Below are positions 8,236 to 16,118 of a stretch of DNA of 44,742 bases, one piece after another. The notes beneath the pieces are model-generated. The model worked only from the letters and a program-made list of their open reading frames with translations. It was not told where the DNA came from and ran no database searches. The position numbers and the translations under genes were made by a program. Numbering within the stretch: position 1 is the first letter of the stretch; every line of letters begins with the position of its first letter. Source of the DNA: Bacillota bacterium (GTDB lineage Bacteria > Bacillota > UBA4882 > UBA10575). The DNA is taken from assembly GCA_012839115.1 (NCBI GenBank), contig DUNX01000031.1:1-44742 (forward strand), read 5' to 3'.

Positions 8236-8236
8236 T
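8208..8236 (+). promoter_or_regulatory. Sigma-A promoter of ftsH inside the end of tilS
   Basis: TTGTGG (8208-8213), a 17-bp spacer and a perfect TATAAT (8231-8236). The tilS stop codon TAA (8233-8235) lies within the -10 box. The predicted transcript starts about 35 bases before the ftsH start codon. Confidence 0.75.
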
Positions 8237-8276
8237 ATGAGCTATGGCTTTTTCAGCCTCGAGAGGAGGTTTGTGA

Positions 8277-10163
8277 TTGCGCTTTTTTAGGGAATTGACC
8301 TTTTACCTGTTTCTCGCTATCATTGCCCTCTTTGCCCTCAGGCATTTTTTTGCTGAGAACCAGTCACCGAAGAATTTTACGTGGGATGAATTTTTAGCCA
8401 GGATAGAAGCTAACGAGATCGTTGAGGTAGATATTTATAGCGACGGCAAAATTCAAGGGAAATACAAGCCGGAAAAAGGCGGTGAGCCTCTTCCCTTTGT
8501 TTCCCAGGGACCGAGCCCTACTCTGTCTTCAGATGTTTATGAAGAACCTTTGGGACGGGCCGGGGTACCCAGGGAATATAAACAAAAGACCGAACCGTGG
8601 TGGGCAGTGGTCCTGCCCAGTCTTTTGCCGATCCTTATTCTTCTTGGCTTTTGGTTTTTTATTGTCAACCAAATGCAAAGTTCGGGCAGTAAAGCCATGG
8701 CCTTTGGTAAGAGCCGGGCCCGGATGTATACAGAGGAAAAAGCCAAAGTTACCTTTGACGATGTCGCCGGGGCGGATGAAGCCAAAGACGAACTCGTCGA
8801 GATTGTCGAATTTTTACAGCAGCCCAGGCGTTTTACGGAATTGGGGGCCAAAATCCCCAAGGGGATCCTTTTGGTCGGCCCGCCCGGAACAGGAAAGACT
8901 TTGCTTGCAAAAGCCGTGGCCGGAGAGGCCGGTGTGCCTTTCTTCAGCATCAGCGGTTCCGATTTTGTCGAGATGTTTGTGGGCGTAGGCGCCTCCCGGG
9001 TCCGGGACCTTTTTGAGACGGCCCGGAAAAATGCGCCTTGTATTGTCTTTATCGACGAGATTGACGCCGTGGGGCGTCAACGTGGAGCCGGTTTAGGCGG
9101 GGGCCATGACGAAAGGGAACAGACCTTGAATCAACTTCTGGTGGCGATGGACGGTTTTGAGCCAAATTCCGGGATTATTATTCTGGCGGCCACGAACCGC
9201 CCGGATGTCCTGGATCCGGCCTTGCTCCGGCCCGGTCGTTTCGACCGCCAAGTGGTGCTGGATATGCCGGATATCAAAGGACGGGAGGAGATCCTGAAGG
9301 TCCATGCCAAGGGAAAACCGTTGGCCCGGGATGTGGATCTGAAGGTGCTGGCCCGGAGGACTCCCGGGTTCACCGGGGCGGATCTGGCCAATACCCTGAA
9401 CGAGGCGGCCCTTTTAGCGGCAAGAAGGAACCAGCGGGCCATCGCGATGGCCGATTGCGAAGAGGCCATCGAGCGGGTAATGGCCGGCCCGGAACGGAAA
9501 AGCCGGATCATAAGTGAAAAAGAGAAACAATTAACGGCTTATCACGAAGCAGGACATGCATTGGTTGGGCATTTTCTCCCCACGGTGGACCCGATCCACA
9601 AGGTTTCGATTATCCCCCGCGGCCAGGCCGGCGGGTATACTCTGGCCTTGCCGGTGGAAGATAAGCGTTACGCCACCCGGACGGAGCTTCTGGAAGATGT
9701 GGTCTTCCTTTTGGGGGGCCGGGTTGCCGAAGCGGTGGTGCTGGGGGAGATTAGCACCGGCGCACGGAATGATCTGGAACGCGCAACCAAATTGGTGCGG
9801 AAGATGATTACGGAATACGGGATGAGTGATAAACTGGGGCCGATGACTTTTGGCCACGGCCCGGCGGAACAGGTCTTTTTGGGCCGGGATATCTCCCGTG
9901 ACCGGAACTACAGCGAACAGGTGGCGGCCAGCATTGACCAGGAGATGAAGGGGATGATTACAGAGGCCTATAACAAGGCGGAAGAGATCATCCGTACCCA
10001 CCGGGAGAAACTGGACGCCATCGTCGAGGCGCTTTTGGAGAAGGAGACTCTGGAAGCAGCCGACTTCGAACGCCTTTTGGCTTCCGGGGAGGATCCGGAG
10101 ATACCCCAGGCGGTTGATGCGCAAGCGGTTGAGGAGAGTTCCCCTGCCGGACAAGGGGGATGA
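8277..10163 (+). CDS. ftsH: ATP-dependent zinc metalloprotease FtsH
   Basis: FtsH is a membrane-anchored hexameric AAA+ protease that degrades misfolded membrane proteins and regulators. Transmembrane helices lie at about 8-25 and 108-130. Walker A GPPGTGKT is at 201-208, Walker B IVFIDEID at 256-263, the second region of homology around 300-325 and the zinc site HEAGH at 423-427. The protein has 628 residues. TTG 8277 is chosen because gaggagg (8262-8269) lies 7-8 bases upstream; no ATG fits. The promoter at 8208 makes the gene independent of tilS. The C-terminus is acidic and Gln/Ala-rich, as is common in FtsH. Confidence 0.97.
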   Translation: MRFFRELTFYLFLAIIALFALRHFFAENQSPKNFTWDEFLARIEANEIVEVDIYSDGKIQGKYKPEKGGEPLPFVSQGPSPTLSSDVYEEPLGRAGVPREYKQKTEPWWAVVLPSLLPILILLGFWFFIVNQMQSSGSKAMAFGKSRARMYTEEKAKVTFDDVAGADEAKDELVEIVEFLQQPRRFTELGAKIPKGILLVGPPGTGKTLLAKAVAGEAGVPFFSISGSDFVEMFVGVGASRVRDLFETARKNAPCIVFIDEIDAVGRQRGAGLGGGHDEREQTLNQLLVAMDGFEPNSGIIILAATNRPDVLDPALLRPGRFDRQVVLDMPDIKGREEILKVHAKGKPLARDVDLKVLARRTPGFTGADLANTLNEAALLAARRNQRAIAMADCEEAIERVMAGPERKSRIISEKEKQLTAYHEAGHALVGHFLPTVDPIHKVSIIPRGQAGGYTLALPVEDKRYATRTELLEDVVFLLGGRVAEAVVLGEISTGARNDLERATKLVRKMITEYGMSDKLGPMTFGHGPAEQVFLGRDISRDRNYSEQVAASIDQEMKGMITEAYNKAEEIIRTHREKLDAIVEALLEKETLEAADFERLLASGEDPEIPQAVDAQAVEESSPAGQGG

Positions 10164-10191
10164 AGAACTACCGGAACAGGAGGTAAAGAGG

Positions 10192-11139
10192 GTGGAACCG
10201 TTGACGGGCGGGGCACTGACGAAGAGGCCGGTGTGGGAGAGGCCGCTAAGGGGTGCGTATGCCCGGAAGCGTTCGCTCTTTCAGAAGCTGGTTTTATGGA
10301 CAAGCGCTATTCTCTTCCTGCTTCTGGTGGTGGTTTATGCCGGTTTGCAACAAACCGCCGGCAGAATTCTTGAACAACCCTTTAATATTCTGGTATTGGG
10401 CTTTGACGAGAGTACTACTGATGAGCGGGGGGTGCAATCGTCACGGACCGATACCATTTTTTTTCTCGCCTGGCAACCGCAGTTGAAAAAGGCCGGCGTT
10501 TTTTCGGTTCCCCGGGACAGCTTGGTGGAGATGGCCGGTTTTGGCCGGGAACGGATCAACATGGCTTATGTATACGGGGGATACCAGTTGACCAGGGAGA
10601 CAGTGGAAAGCCTGTTGTCTTTGCCGGTCCACCGGTTTGTGGGGGTGAATTTTGCCGCCTTTAGAGAACTCGTGGATTTGGTGGGCGGAGTGGAAATAGA
10701 TGTCGACAAAAGAATGCTCTACACGGACAAGAGCGCCGGCCTGTACATCGATTTGCAGCCCGGCCGGCAGCGGTTGGACGGGGAAAAAGCCTTGAATTAT
10801 GTCCGTTACCGCCGGGATCCGCTGGGGGATATTACCCGCGTCCGCCGCCAGCAACGGTTCCTTTCCGCACTGGCCGGGGAGTTAAAAAAGGAGATAACAC
10901 CGGAGAGGTTTTTTGCAATTGTTCGTATCAGCCGGAAGTACCTGCAGACGGATCTGACCCCCGGTGAAATCTTTGTCCTTTACTACCTCTTCACCCGTCT
11001 TGATCTGGGAAAAGATCTGACCTTTGCCACCCTGCCCGGGGAGTTTTACGAGTCTTACTGGCGTTTACACGGGCGGGAGCTTGAACGGTTGCTTGAACCT
11101 TTCGCCAACACCGGAACAGGCGCTGATAGCAAAAAATGA
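10192..11139 (+). CDS. LytR-CpsA-Psr (LCP) family protein
   Basis: LCP proteins transfer polymers such as teichoic or other secondary wall glycans from a lipid carrier to peptidoglycan, outside the membrane. The 315-residue product has a basic N-terminus, one membrane helix at about 32-52 and an extracytoplasmic LCP domain. Visible family motifs are the ILVLGFDE strand, the SRTDTIFF and SVPRDSLVEM segments, and the Arg-rich YVRYRRDPLGDITRVRRQQ motif that binds the pyrophosphate. GTG 10192 lies 8 bases after AGGAGG (10178-10183). The frame extends up to TTG 10114 inside ftsH, but without a ribosome binding site. It is probably co-transcribed with ftsH. Confidence 0.88.
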   Translation: MEPLTGGALTKRPVWERPLRGAYARKRSLFQKLVLWTSAILFLLLVVVYAGLQQTAGRILEQPFNILVLGFDESTTDERGVQSSRTDTIFFLAWQPQLKKAGVFSVPRDSLVEMAGFGRERINMAYVYGGYQLTRETVESLLSLPVHRFVGVNFAAFRELVDLVGGVEIDVDKRMLYTDKSAGLYIDLQPGRQRLDGEKALNYVRYRRDPLGDITRVRRQQRFLSALAGELKKEITPERFFAIVRISRKYLQTDLTPGEIFVLYYLFTRLDLGKDLTFATLPGEFYESYWRLHGRELERLLEPFANTGTGADSKK

Positions 11140-11236
11140 AGGGGCGGGAGAGATAATAGCGGGAGAAGTAATATAAGAACAGGCCATGGGCGGCAAAGGA
11201 ACGGGCAAGGAGCATAAAGGAGAGGAGAGGAGGCCG

Positions 11237-11989
11237 GTGCGCATCGACTTGGCTTTTGCGGTCGGTGAAAGAGATCCAGCGGAGTTTACCGGGAAGACGG
11301 TGGTGGTGATCGATGTCCTCCGGGCCTCCAGTACAATCTTAACTGCCCTGGCCGGCGGCTGTCCGGAGATTATACCAGTGGCCGAACCCGAAGATGCCTT
11401 CGCTTTTGCCGATAAACACGGGCGGGACCAGTTTCTAATCGGCGGCGAGAGGAAAGGTCTGAAGATCCCCGGGTTTGATCTGGGGAATTCGCCTGAAGAA
11501 TACAGTAAAGAGATGGTGGACGGGAAGAAGCTGGTCTTTACCACAACCAACGGCGCAAAGGCCCTTTTGGAAGCCGCCAATGCTGTAGAGATCATGGTTG
11601 GGGCATTTCTGAACGTAAGCCGGGTCTCTTCCTACTTGGAAAAGGTGGACCGGGAAGTTTTCCTGTTTTGTGCCGGGAGGAAAGGGCGCCTGGCTCTGGA
11701 GGACTTGCTTTGTGCGGGTATGATCATAGATAAGCTGGTTCTTGCCGCTAAAGATGAATCAGTGGTGGAGCTGACGGATCCGGCCCGCACCGGAATGCTT
11801 GCCTACAGGCAAACGGCGGGAATGGGCCCGGTGACAGCAGCCTTGGCCCAGACGGATCACGGTCGTTATCTTTCGTCTCTGGGGCTGGCCGGTGATTTGC
11901 GTTACTGCGGGCGGGTAGATCTCCTCCCGGTTCTGGCAAGGCTGGAGGAGGGAAGGATCGTGTCGGCCACGGAAGAAGAGGCGCCTTAA
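11237..11989 (+). CDS. comB: 2-phosphosulfolactate phosphatase, ComB/YitC family
   Basis: The ComB family hydrolyses 2-phospho-3-sulfolactate to sulfolactate. In methanogens this leads to coenzyme M, while in Bacillus the YitC homologue serves sulfolactate accumulation in spores. The spore setting is the likelier one here. Family landmarks are VVVIDVLRASSTI near the start, IGGERKG, FDLGNSP and the TTTNGAKALL loop. The 250-residue length is normal. I prefer GTG 11237, after gaggagaggagg. ATG 11186 in the same frame would add 17 residues, rich in Gly, Lys and Glu, that are not part of the fold. No partner genes for sulfolactate synthesis are in the window. Confidence 0.85.
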   Translation: MRIDLAFAVGERDPAEFTGKTVVVIDVLRASSTILTALAGGCPEIIPVAEPEDAFAFADKHGRDQFLIGGERKGLKIPGFDLGNSPEEYSKEMVDGKKLVFTTTNGAKALLEAANAVEIMVGAFLNVSRVSSYLEKVDREVFLFCAGRKGRLALEDLLCAGMIIDKLVLAAKDESVVELTDPARTGMLAYRQTAGMGPVTAALAQTDHGRYLSSLGLAGDLRYCGRVDLLPVLARLEEGRIVSATEEEAP

Positions 11990-12037
11990 CTTTCCGCGGC
12001 GCCTGTATCTGGAGGGTCCGGGATTGAAGTTACCGGG

Positions 12038-13717
12038 TTAAGAGTAGATGACAACGCGGTTGCGCCCTGCGCCCTTGGCACGGTAGAGCGCTTCATCGGC
12101 CTTAATAATCATTTCATCGGTATTTTTGGCTTGTTGGGGGATACAGGCGATCCCCCCGCTGATGGTCAGGGAGAAGGTTTTCCCGTCGCGACTGGTAAAA
12201 GTGGTCTGCTCAATCTGTTTGCGGATATTCTCGGCGACTTTTTTCAAGCGGGAAGGCTCACAGCCGTGGTCGCCGTTGCCAGTGGCGATCAGAATGAATT
12301 CCTCACCGCCAAACCGCCCGGGGAGCCAGCCCTCTTCGGCTTCGGCATGTTTCCGGATGATGGCGCCGACTTTTTTTAAAACCTTGTCGCCGGTGACATG
12401 GCCGTATTGGTCGTTAACCTGTTTAAAATGGTCGAGATCAAAGATGATACAGCCAAGGGTCAGCGTGGACCCGAGTTTCTCTTCCTGTGTGGCAAGGTAA
12501 TGATTAAGATAATAACGGTTGCAGAGGCCGGTCAATGGGTCGTGCCAAGCCAGTTTCTGGGTTTTTTGGTGCAGGAGGATATTCTCCAAGGCCAAGCTGA
12601 GCTGGTTGGCGATCAGCTGTAAGAATTCCAGTTGGTCCCGGTTGAATGCTCCTTCTTGCGAATGGGCGACAAACATGAGGCCGATCTCCTCTTCTTTGGT
12701 GAAAAGCGGGATCAGGAAGAAGGACTTTATCCCCAGCCGGTTCCAGAGGGCGCGCTCTTTTGCTGTGGCTTCTTTCTCATTACTGGGTTTTTTTCCATCC
12801 AAAACCCGGTAAGCCAGGCTCTCCGGATCACCGAACAACCGGATGAGGGAGGAAGGATCTTTTGCGCCCGAAACCGCCAAGAGCTGTAAATTACGGGCAG
12901 CAGGCTCGTCCGCCTCCTGAAAATCATCTTCCAAGCTCAGGATCGCACAGACGGAACTGCCGGAGACACCTTGGATAATATCGGTGATCTTCTCCAGCAA
13001 TTTCGGGTCTTGCATCTCATGGAGGAGGTATTGCTGGATCAAGCTTAGAGTATAGGAAGCGGCATATTTTTCTTCCAAGGCGGCATTGACTTCGTATAAT
13101 TGCTTCAGGTTACGTTCTTTCTCATGCAGCAATTGTTCCAGGTTTTGGATAAGATCTTCGGCCTGCCGGGAACGGAAAAGCGCCGTCAAGGAGGCCAGGA
13201 TTATGAAGAACAGTGAGAGGAAGATCCCTATTCCTTGCAGTATATATAGATGGGAGAGGCCTGCTTGTAAGTAGACTTCCGCGCCGTGAGGCCAAAGAGT
13301 AATGATATTGACCAAAAAAGCCAGACTTGCGAGGATAACGGTTAACCGCAACTCCTTGCGGCTAAATCCGGCTATTGAATCGTAGATCAAAAGAATATAG
13401 AGGACGAAAAGGAAGTTCAGGGGGAAATAGCCCAGAGTGTACAGGGCAAAGACCACCGAAACGTTGAGAAAGGCAAAAAACCAGGGAAAACGGTGGAAAT
13501 AAAGGATATTACGGTGGAGGAATATCTCTTTCAAAAAAAGGGTTATGAGAGTATAGAGAAATACCAGGGCAAACTGGTAGAAAAATGCCGGTTGATATTT
13601 TTTAACAATTAGTGCGGCAACAGCCAGCGCGAAAAGGAGGAGCCATTGTATATTCAGGGAGGTCCGCCACCGGTTGTATATTCTCTGTTTACGGGTGAGG
13701 GTTTTACTTGTTGACAC
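12038..13717 (-). CDS. Membrane GAF-GGDEF diguanylate cyclase
   Basis: The protein probably makes cyclic di-GMP from two GTP. Five to six hydrophobic helices in the first third form a membrane sensor domain. A coiled coil, a GAF domain in the middle and a C-terminal GGDEF domain follow. The active-site motif is RFGGEEF, an active variant of GGDEF, and FDLDHFKQVND supplies the metal ligands. The RxxD inhibitory site is absent: the aligned residues are EEGW. Start choice: GTG 13717 has ggagga about 10 bases upstream. TTG 13771 in the same frame would add 18 residues but has only a poorly spaced gaagg. It is divergent from the pseudokinase gene and converges on comB. Confidence 0.9.
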   Translation of the reverse strand: MSTSKTLTRKQRIYNRWRTSLNIQWLLLFALAVAALIVKKYQPAFFYQFALVFLYTLITLFLKEIFLHRNILYFHRFPWFFAFLNVSVVFALYTLGYFPLNFLFVLYILLIYDSIAGFSRKELRLTVILASLAFLVNIITLWPHGAEVYLQAGLSHLYILQGIGIFLSLFFIILASLTALFRSRQAEDLIQNLEQLLHEKERNLKQLYEVNAALEEKYAASYTLSLIQQYLLHEMQDPKLLEKITDIIQGVSGSSVCAILSLEDDFQEADEPAARNLQLLAVSGAKDPSSLIRLFGDPESLAYRVLDGKKPSNEKEATAKERALWNRLGIKSFFLIPLFTKEEEIGLMFVAHSQEGAFNRDQLEFLQLIANQLSLALENILLHQKTQKLAWHDPLTGLCNRYYLNHYLATQEEKLGSTLTLGCIIFDLDHFKQVNDQYGHVTGDKVLKKVGAIIRKHAEAEEGWLPGRFGGEEFILIATGNGDHGCEPSRLKKVAENIRKQIEQTTFTSRDGKTFSLTISGGIACIPQQAKNTDEMIIKADEALYRAKGAGRNRVVIYS

Positions 13718-13890
13718 TGTGTCATCTTCCTCCAATGCGAGAGAACGGTTGTCTATAATTTTAATCGGCAAAAACCTTCGTTATCTTTACCTGGAAACGC
13801 GCACGGATAAACCTCATCTCCCGATACCGGGGGATGGGAAAACTTACGCGCCGGTGTTACAGACAACGGCGAAATTGGCCAATTGATAAA
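13718..13890 (-). other. Structured leader upstream of the diguanylate cyclase gene
   Basis: Read on the minus strand, the leader can form two hairpins: CGCCG/CGGCG with an inner TGT/ACA, and CATC-C-CCCG/CGGG-A-GATG around GTAT. Each has a single internal mismatch. I could not match it to a c-di-GMP or other riboswitch consensus. It may be plain leader structure. Confidence 0.35.
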
Positions 13891-13918
13891 ATTATACCAT
13901 AATGAACGGAGGTGTAAA
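13891..13918 (-). promoter_or_regulatory. Promoter of the diguanylate cyclase gene
   Basis: On the minus strand TTTACA (13918-13913), a 16-bp spacer and TATAAT (13896-13891). The -35 overlaps the ribosome binding site of the divergent pseudokinase gene, so expression of the two could interfere. Confidence 0.6.
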
Positions 13919-13920
13919 GA

Positions 13921-15327
13921 GTGGAGCTGAAAATTACCGCCGCCAAGACCGGAGGGCACGGAAGAAAGATCTGCCTGGCCCAGGATAAGGCGGGAAAGAA
14001 ATATCTCCTGGAAGCACTGGAGCTCACGATTCCCTTGCGGGAACGTTTTTTCTTGGAGTTCTTGCGCGACCTGCGGGAGATGATCCGGCGGCTACCGGCG
14101 CCCCACAGCGGCAGCCTCCTGACTTACTTGGGAATAGAGAAGGTTGGTGAAGAATACTTCCTGGTACTACCCTTTCAACAGGAAGTCTGGGAGTACTGGC
14201 CCCGGTTGGGGACGCCCGGTTTTACCCTTAAAGAGGTGGTTGAAGCAGGGGAGGCAATGGGTGAAGTCTTGCGTTTTTTTCAAGAACAGAATGAGTATCC
14301 CCAGGGGTTTTTTTATACGGACCTTATCCCTTTGGGCGCGGGAAAAGTCGGCGTCCTTGACCCCCGTGTCCAGGCGATGCTCGCCCCTTACCGGGAAGGT
14401 GCGCACGCGTGCACGCGAGAGTTATGGGAGGGTTTTCGTCCTCCGGAGATTATAAAGGATGCCCAGTGGGACGGGAAGGCCAACCTGTATACCATCGGCC
14501 TCACCATGTATTATTTGGCAACCGGGGTTTATCCTTTTCCTTTAGAGCGTAAAGCAGAGACTGCCGCCGCAATTTTAAAGGAAGATCCGTTGGACCCCAG
14601 GTATCACCAACCGGAGATCGGGAGCGGGCTGGCGGTTTTACTTCAGGCGCTTTTGGCCAAGGAACCGGCGCGGCGGCCGGGGTTGCAGGAATTTTTAACC
14701 GGCATCCGCGAATTATATCATCAAGACCGGTTTTTGGCCACGGCCGGGGAAGAAGAGCGTTTCGCTGGCGAAGGGGAGCGGGTGCGGCGCCGGCTGGAAC
14801 AAAAAAGGAGAGCGTATCGGTGGTGGGCGAAGGCAAAGTTGCCGGTCCTCATTATCCTCCCGGTTTTGGTGATCCTATGCTTTTTTACCCGGCCCGGGTA
14901 TGAGGAGGTGGTTACCCCGGAGACAACCCCGGAAGAGGTGGTTGCCTACTTTTACGAAGGGTTGGCCGGTATAGACCATATGCTGTTGGAGCAGACAGTG
15001 ACCGGTGAAGCCGGGAGAGAATATATCAACTTAACCACCATGTTGCATGTTATCTCCAAAACCCGGATGCTCTATGAGGGGGTGCGTTTCCCCTTCATTA
15101 TTGTGGAGGATCTGAGGATCGATCCGGAAGAAGGTTCTCCAGCGGACCGCCCGTCCTTCCGGAGCAGTTTCCGGCTTAAGTATATCAGCGGGGAAGAATA
15201 TACGGTCCAGGAGCGTACGGAACGCCTGGTTTTGGAACGGGTTAAGTACGGGCGAAAAAAGTATAAATGGCAAATAATTGAGGTGCAGACGGAGATCCAC
15301 GCGGAGAGAAAGAAACCGGTGCTTTAG
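13921..15327 (+). CDS. Membrane-anchored protein-kinase-like protein, probable pseudokinase
   Basis: The 468-residue protein has a Hanks-type kinase fold. The C-lobe is recognisable: an APE-like PPEI at about 175, a long helix LYTIGLTMYYLATGVYPF at 189-206 and RRPGLQEFL at 251-259. The catalytic parts are degenerate. The HRDLKPxN loop reads YTDLIPLGAG (Asp134 kept, Lys and Asn lost), DFG reads DPR (147-149) and no Gly-rich loop is visible. It probably does not phosphorylate. A single membrane helix at 307-322 is followed by an outside domain of about 145 residues of unknown type. Codons 161-165 (AHACT) lie in an alternating GC tract that looks like a small in-frame insertion. GTG 13921 follows ggaggtg. 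Its neighbour, a cyclase, suggests signalling, but its ligand is unknown. Confidence 0.72.
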   Translation: MELKITAAKTGGHGRKICLAQDKAGKKYLLEALELTIPLRERFFLEFLRDLREMIRRLPAPHSGSLLTYLGIEKVGEEYFLVLPFQQEVWEYWPRLGTPGFTLKEVVEAGEAMGEVLRFFQEQNEYPQGFFYTDLIPLGAGKVGVLDPRVQAMLAPYREGAHACTRELWEGFRPPEIIKDAQWDGKANLYTIGLTMYYLATGVYPFPLERKAETAAAILKEDPLDPRYHQPEIGSGLAVLLQALLAKEPARRPGLQEFLTGIRELYHQDRFLATAGEEERFAGEGERVRRRLEQKRRAYRWWAKAKLPVLIILPVLVILCFFTRPGYEEVVTPETTPEEVVAYFYEGLAGIDHMLLEQTVTGEAGREYINLTTMLHVISKTRMLYEGVRFPFIIVEDLRIDPEEGSPADRPSFRSSFRLKYISGEEYTVQERTERLVLERVKYGRKKYKWQIIEVQTEIHAERKKPVL

Positions 15328-15507
15328 GTTAATTCGCGCGCACGGGGAACGTGCGCGCCGGCTTGGCATTAGCCTGCAACAGAGCGGCTGCGGTTTAGAT
15401 TAATTAGATTAATTCGTGCGTGCGCGGGCGCGGCCTGTCAATACCCCCCCAAGTTTACCGGGAGAGGCGCGTGGAGATGATAGAAACGGGAAAGAGGAGG
15501 AGTACTA
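15328..15507. other. Pseudokinase-hpt intergenic region with a perfect GC hairpin
   Basis: GCGCGCACG (15336-15344) and CGTGCGCGC (15350-15358) form a perfect 9-bp stem around GGGAA with no T tract after it. A second alternating tract, cgtgcgtgcgcgggcgcgg, lies at about 15416-15434, and direct copies of attaatt lie between them. No gene or clear promoter was seen. The ribosome binding site of hpt (gaggagg) is near 15495. Confidence 0.6.
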
Positions 15508-16074
15508 ATGAAGGAAGTAATGGCAGAGGTTCTTTTTTCGCCGGAGGCGATTGCCGCACGGGTAAAGGAACTTGGCGCCCAGATCAGTAAAGATTATGAA
15601 GGTAAAGAATTGGTCGTGGTCGGTGTTTTAAAAGGGTCGCTGCTGTTCATGGCGGACCTGATCCGGGAGATAAAAACACCCCTGCGCTATGATTTGATCG
15701 CCGTCTCCAGCTACGGGGCTTCCACCAGTTCGTCAGGGATTGTCCGTATTATTAAAGATATAGATGTCAGTATTGAAAATGAACATGTTCTGGTGATTGA
15801 AGATATAGTTGATACCGGATTAACCCTCAGATATTTAATAACAACCCTGTCTTCGCGACAGCCCGCGAGTTTAAAATCCTGTGTCTTGCTGGATAAACCT
15901 TCACGCCGGAAAATCGAGATTACCCCGGATTACAACGGCTTTGTAATTCCCGACCGGTTTGTTGTCGGGTACGGCTTGGATTTTGCCCAGCGTTATAGGC
16001 AATTACCCATGATTGCCGTGTTAAAACCGGAGGTATATAGCGCTGAGAAGAATGGAGAAAAAGAGGGGAATTAA
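15508..16074 (+). CDS. hpt: Hypoxanthine phosphoribosyltransferase
   Basis: Hpt salvages hypoxanthine and guanine with PRPP to give IMP and GMP in the cytoplasm. The PRPP-binding loop VIEDIVDTGLTL is at residues 96-107, and LKGSLLFMADL at about 41-51 is typical of the family. The 188-residue length is normal. ATG 15508 follows gaggaggag. guaA comes 44 bases downstream, so salvage and GMP synthesis are paired. In many Bacillota hpt lies between tilS and ftsH, so this position is a rearrangement. Confidence 0.95.
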   Translation: MKEVMAEVLFSPEAIAARVKELGAQISKDYEGKELVVVGVLKGSLLFMADLIREIKTPLRYDLIAVSSYGASTSSSGIVRIIKDIDVSIENEHVLVIEDIVDTGLTLRYLITTLSSRQPASLKSCVLLDKPSRRKIEITPDYNGFVIPDRFVVGYGLDFAQRYRQLPMIAVLKPEVYSAEKNGEKEGN

Positions 16075-16118
16075 GGCAGTCCCTGTCTTTGGAAAGCAAA
16101 AGATAAGAAGGTGCAAAA

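Noticed and set aside
9531-10154. 207-codon minus-strand frame in ftsH
   Set aside because: It is antisense to the conserved protease domain of ftsH, with no start signal.
12400-12600. RxxD inhibitory site of the diguanylate cyclase
   Set aside because: The residues at the expected distance before GGEEF are EEGW, so no I-site is claimed.
13718-13890. c-di-GMP riboswitch before the cyclase gene
   Set aside because: Hairpins are present but neither the GEMM-I nor the class II conserved bases could be recognised, so only a generic structured leader is listed.
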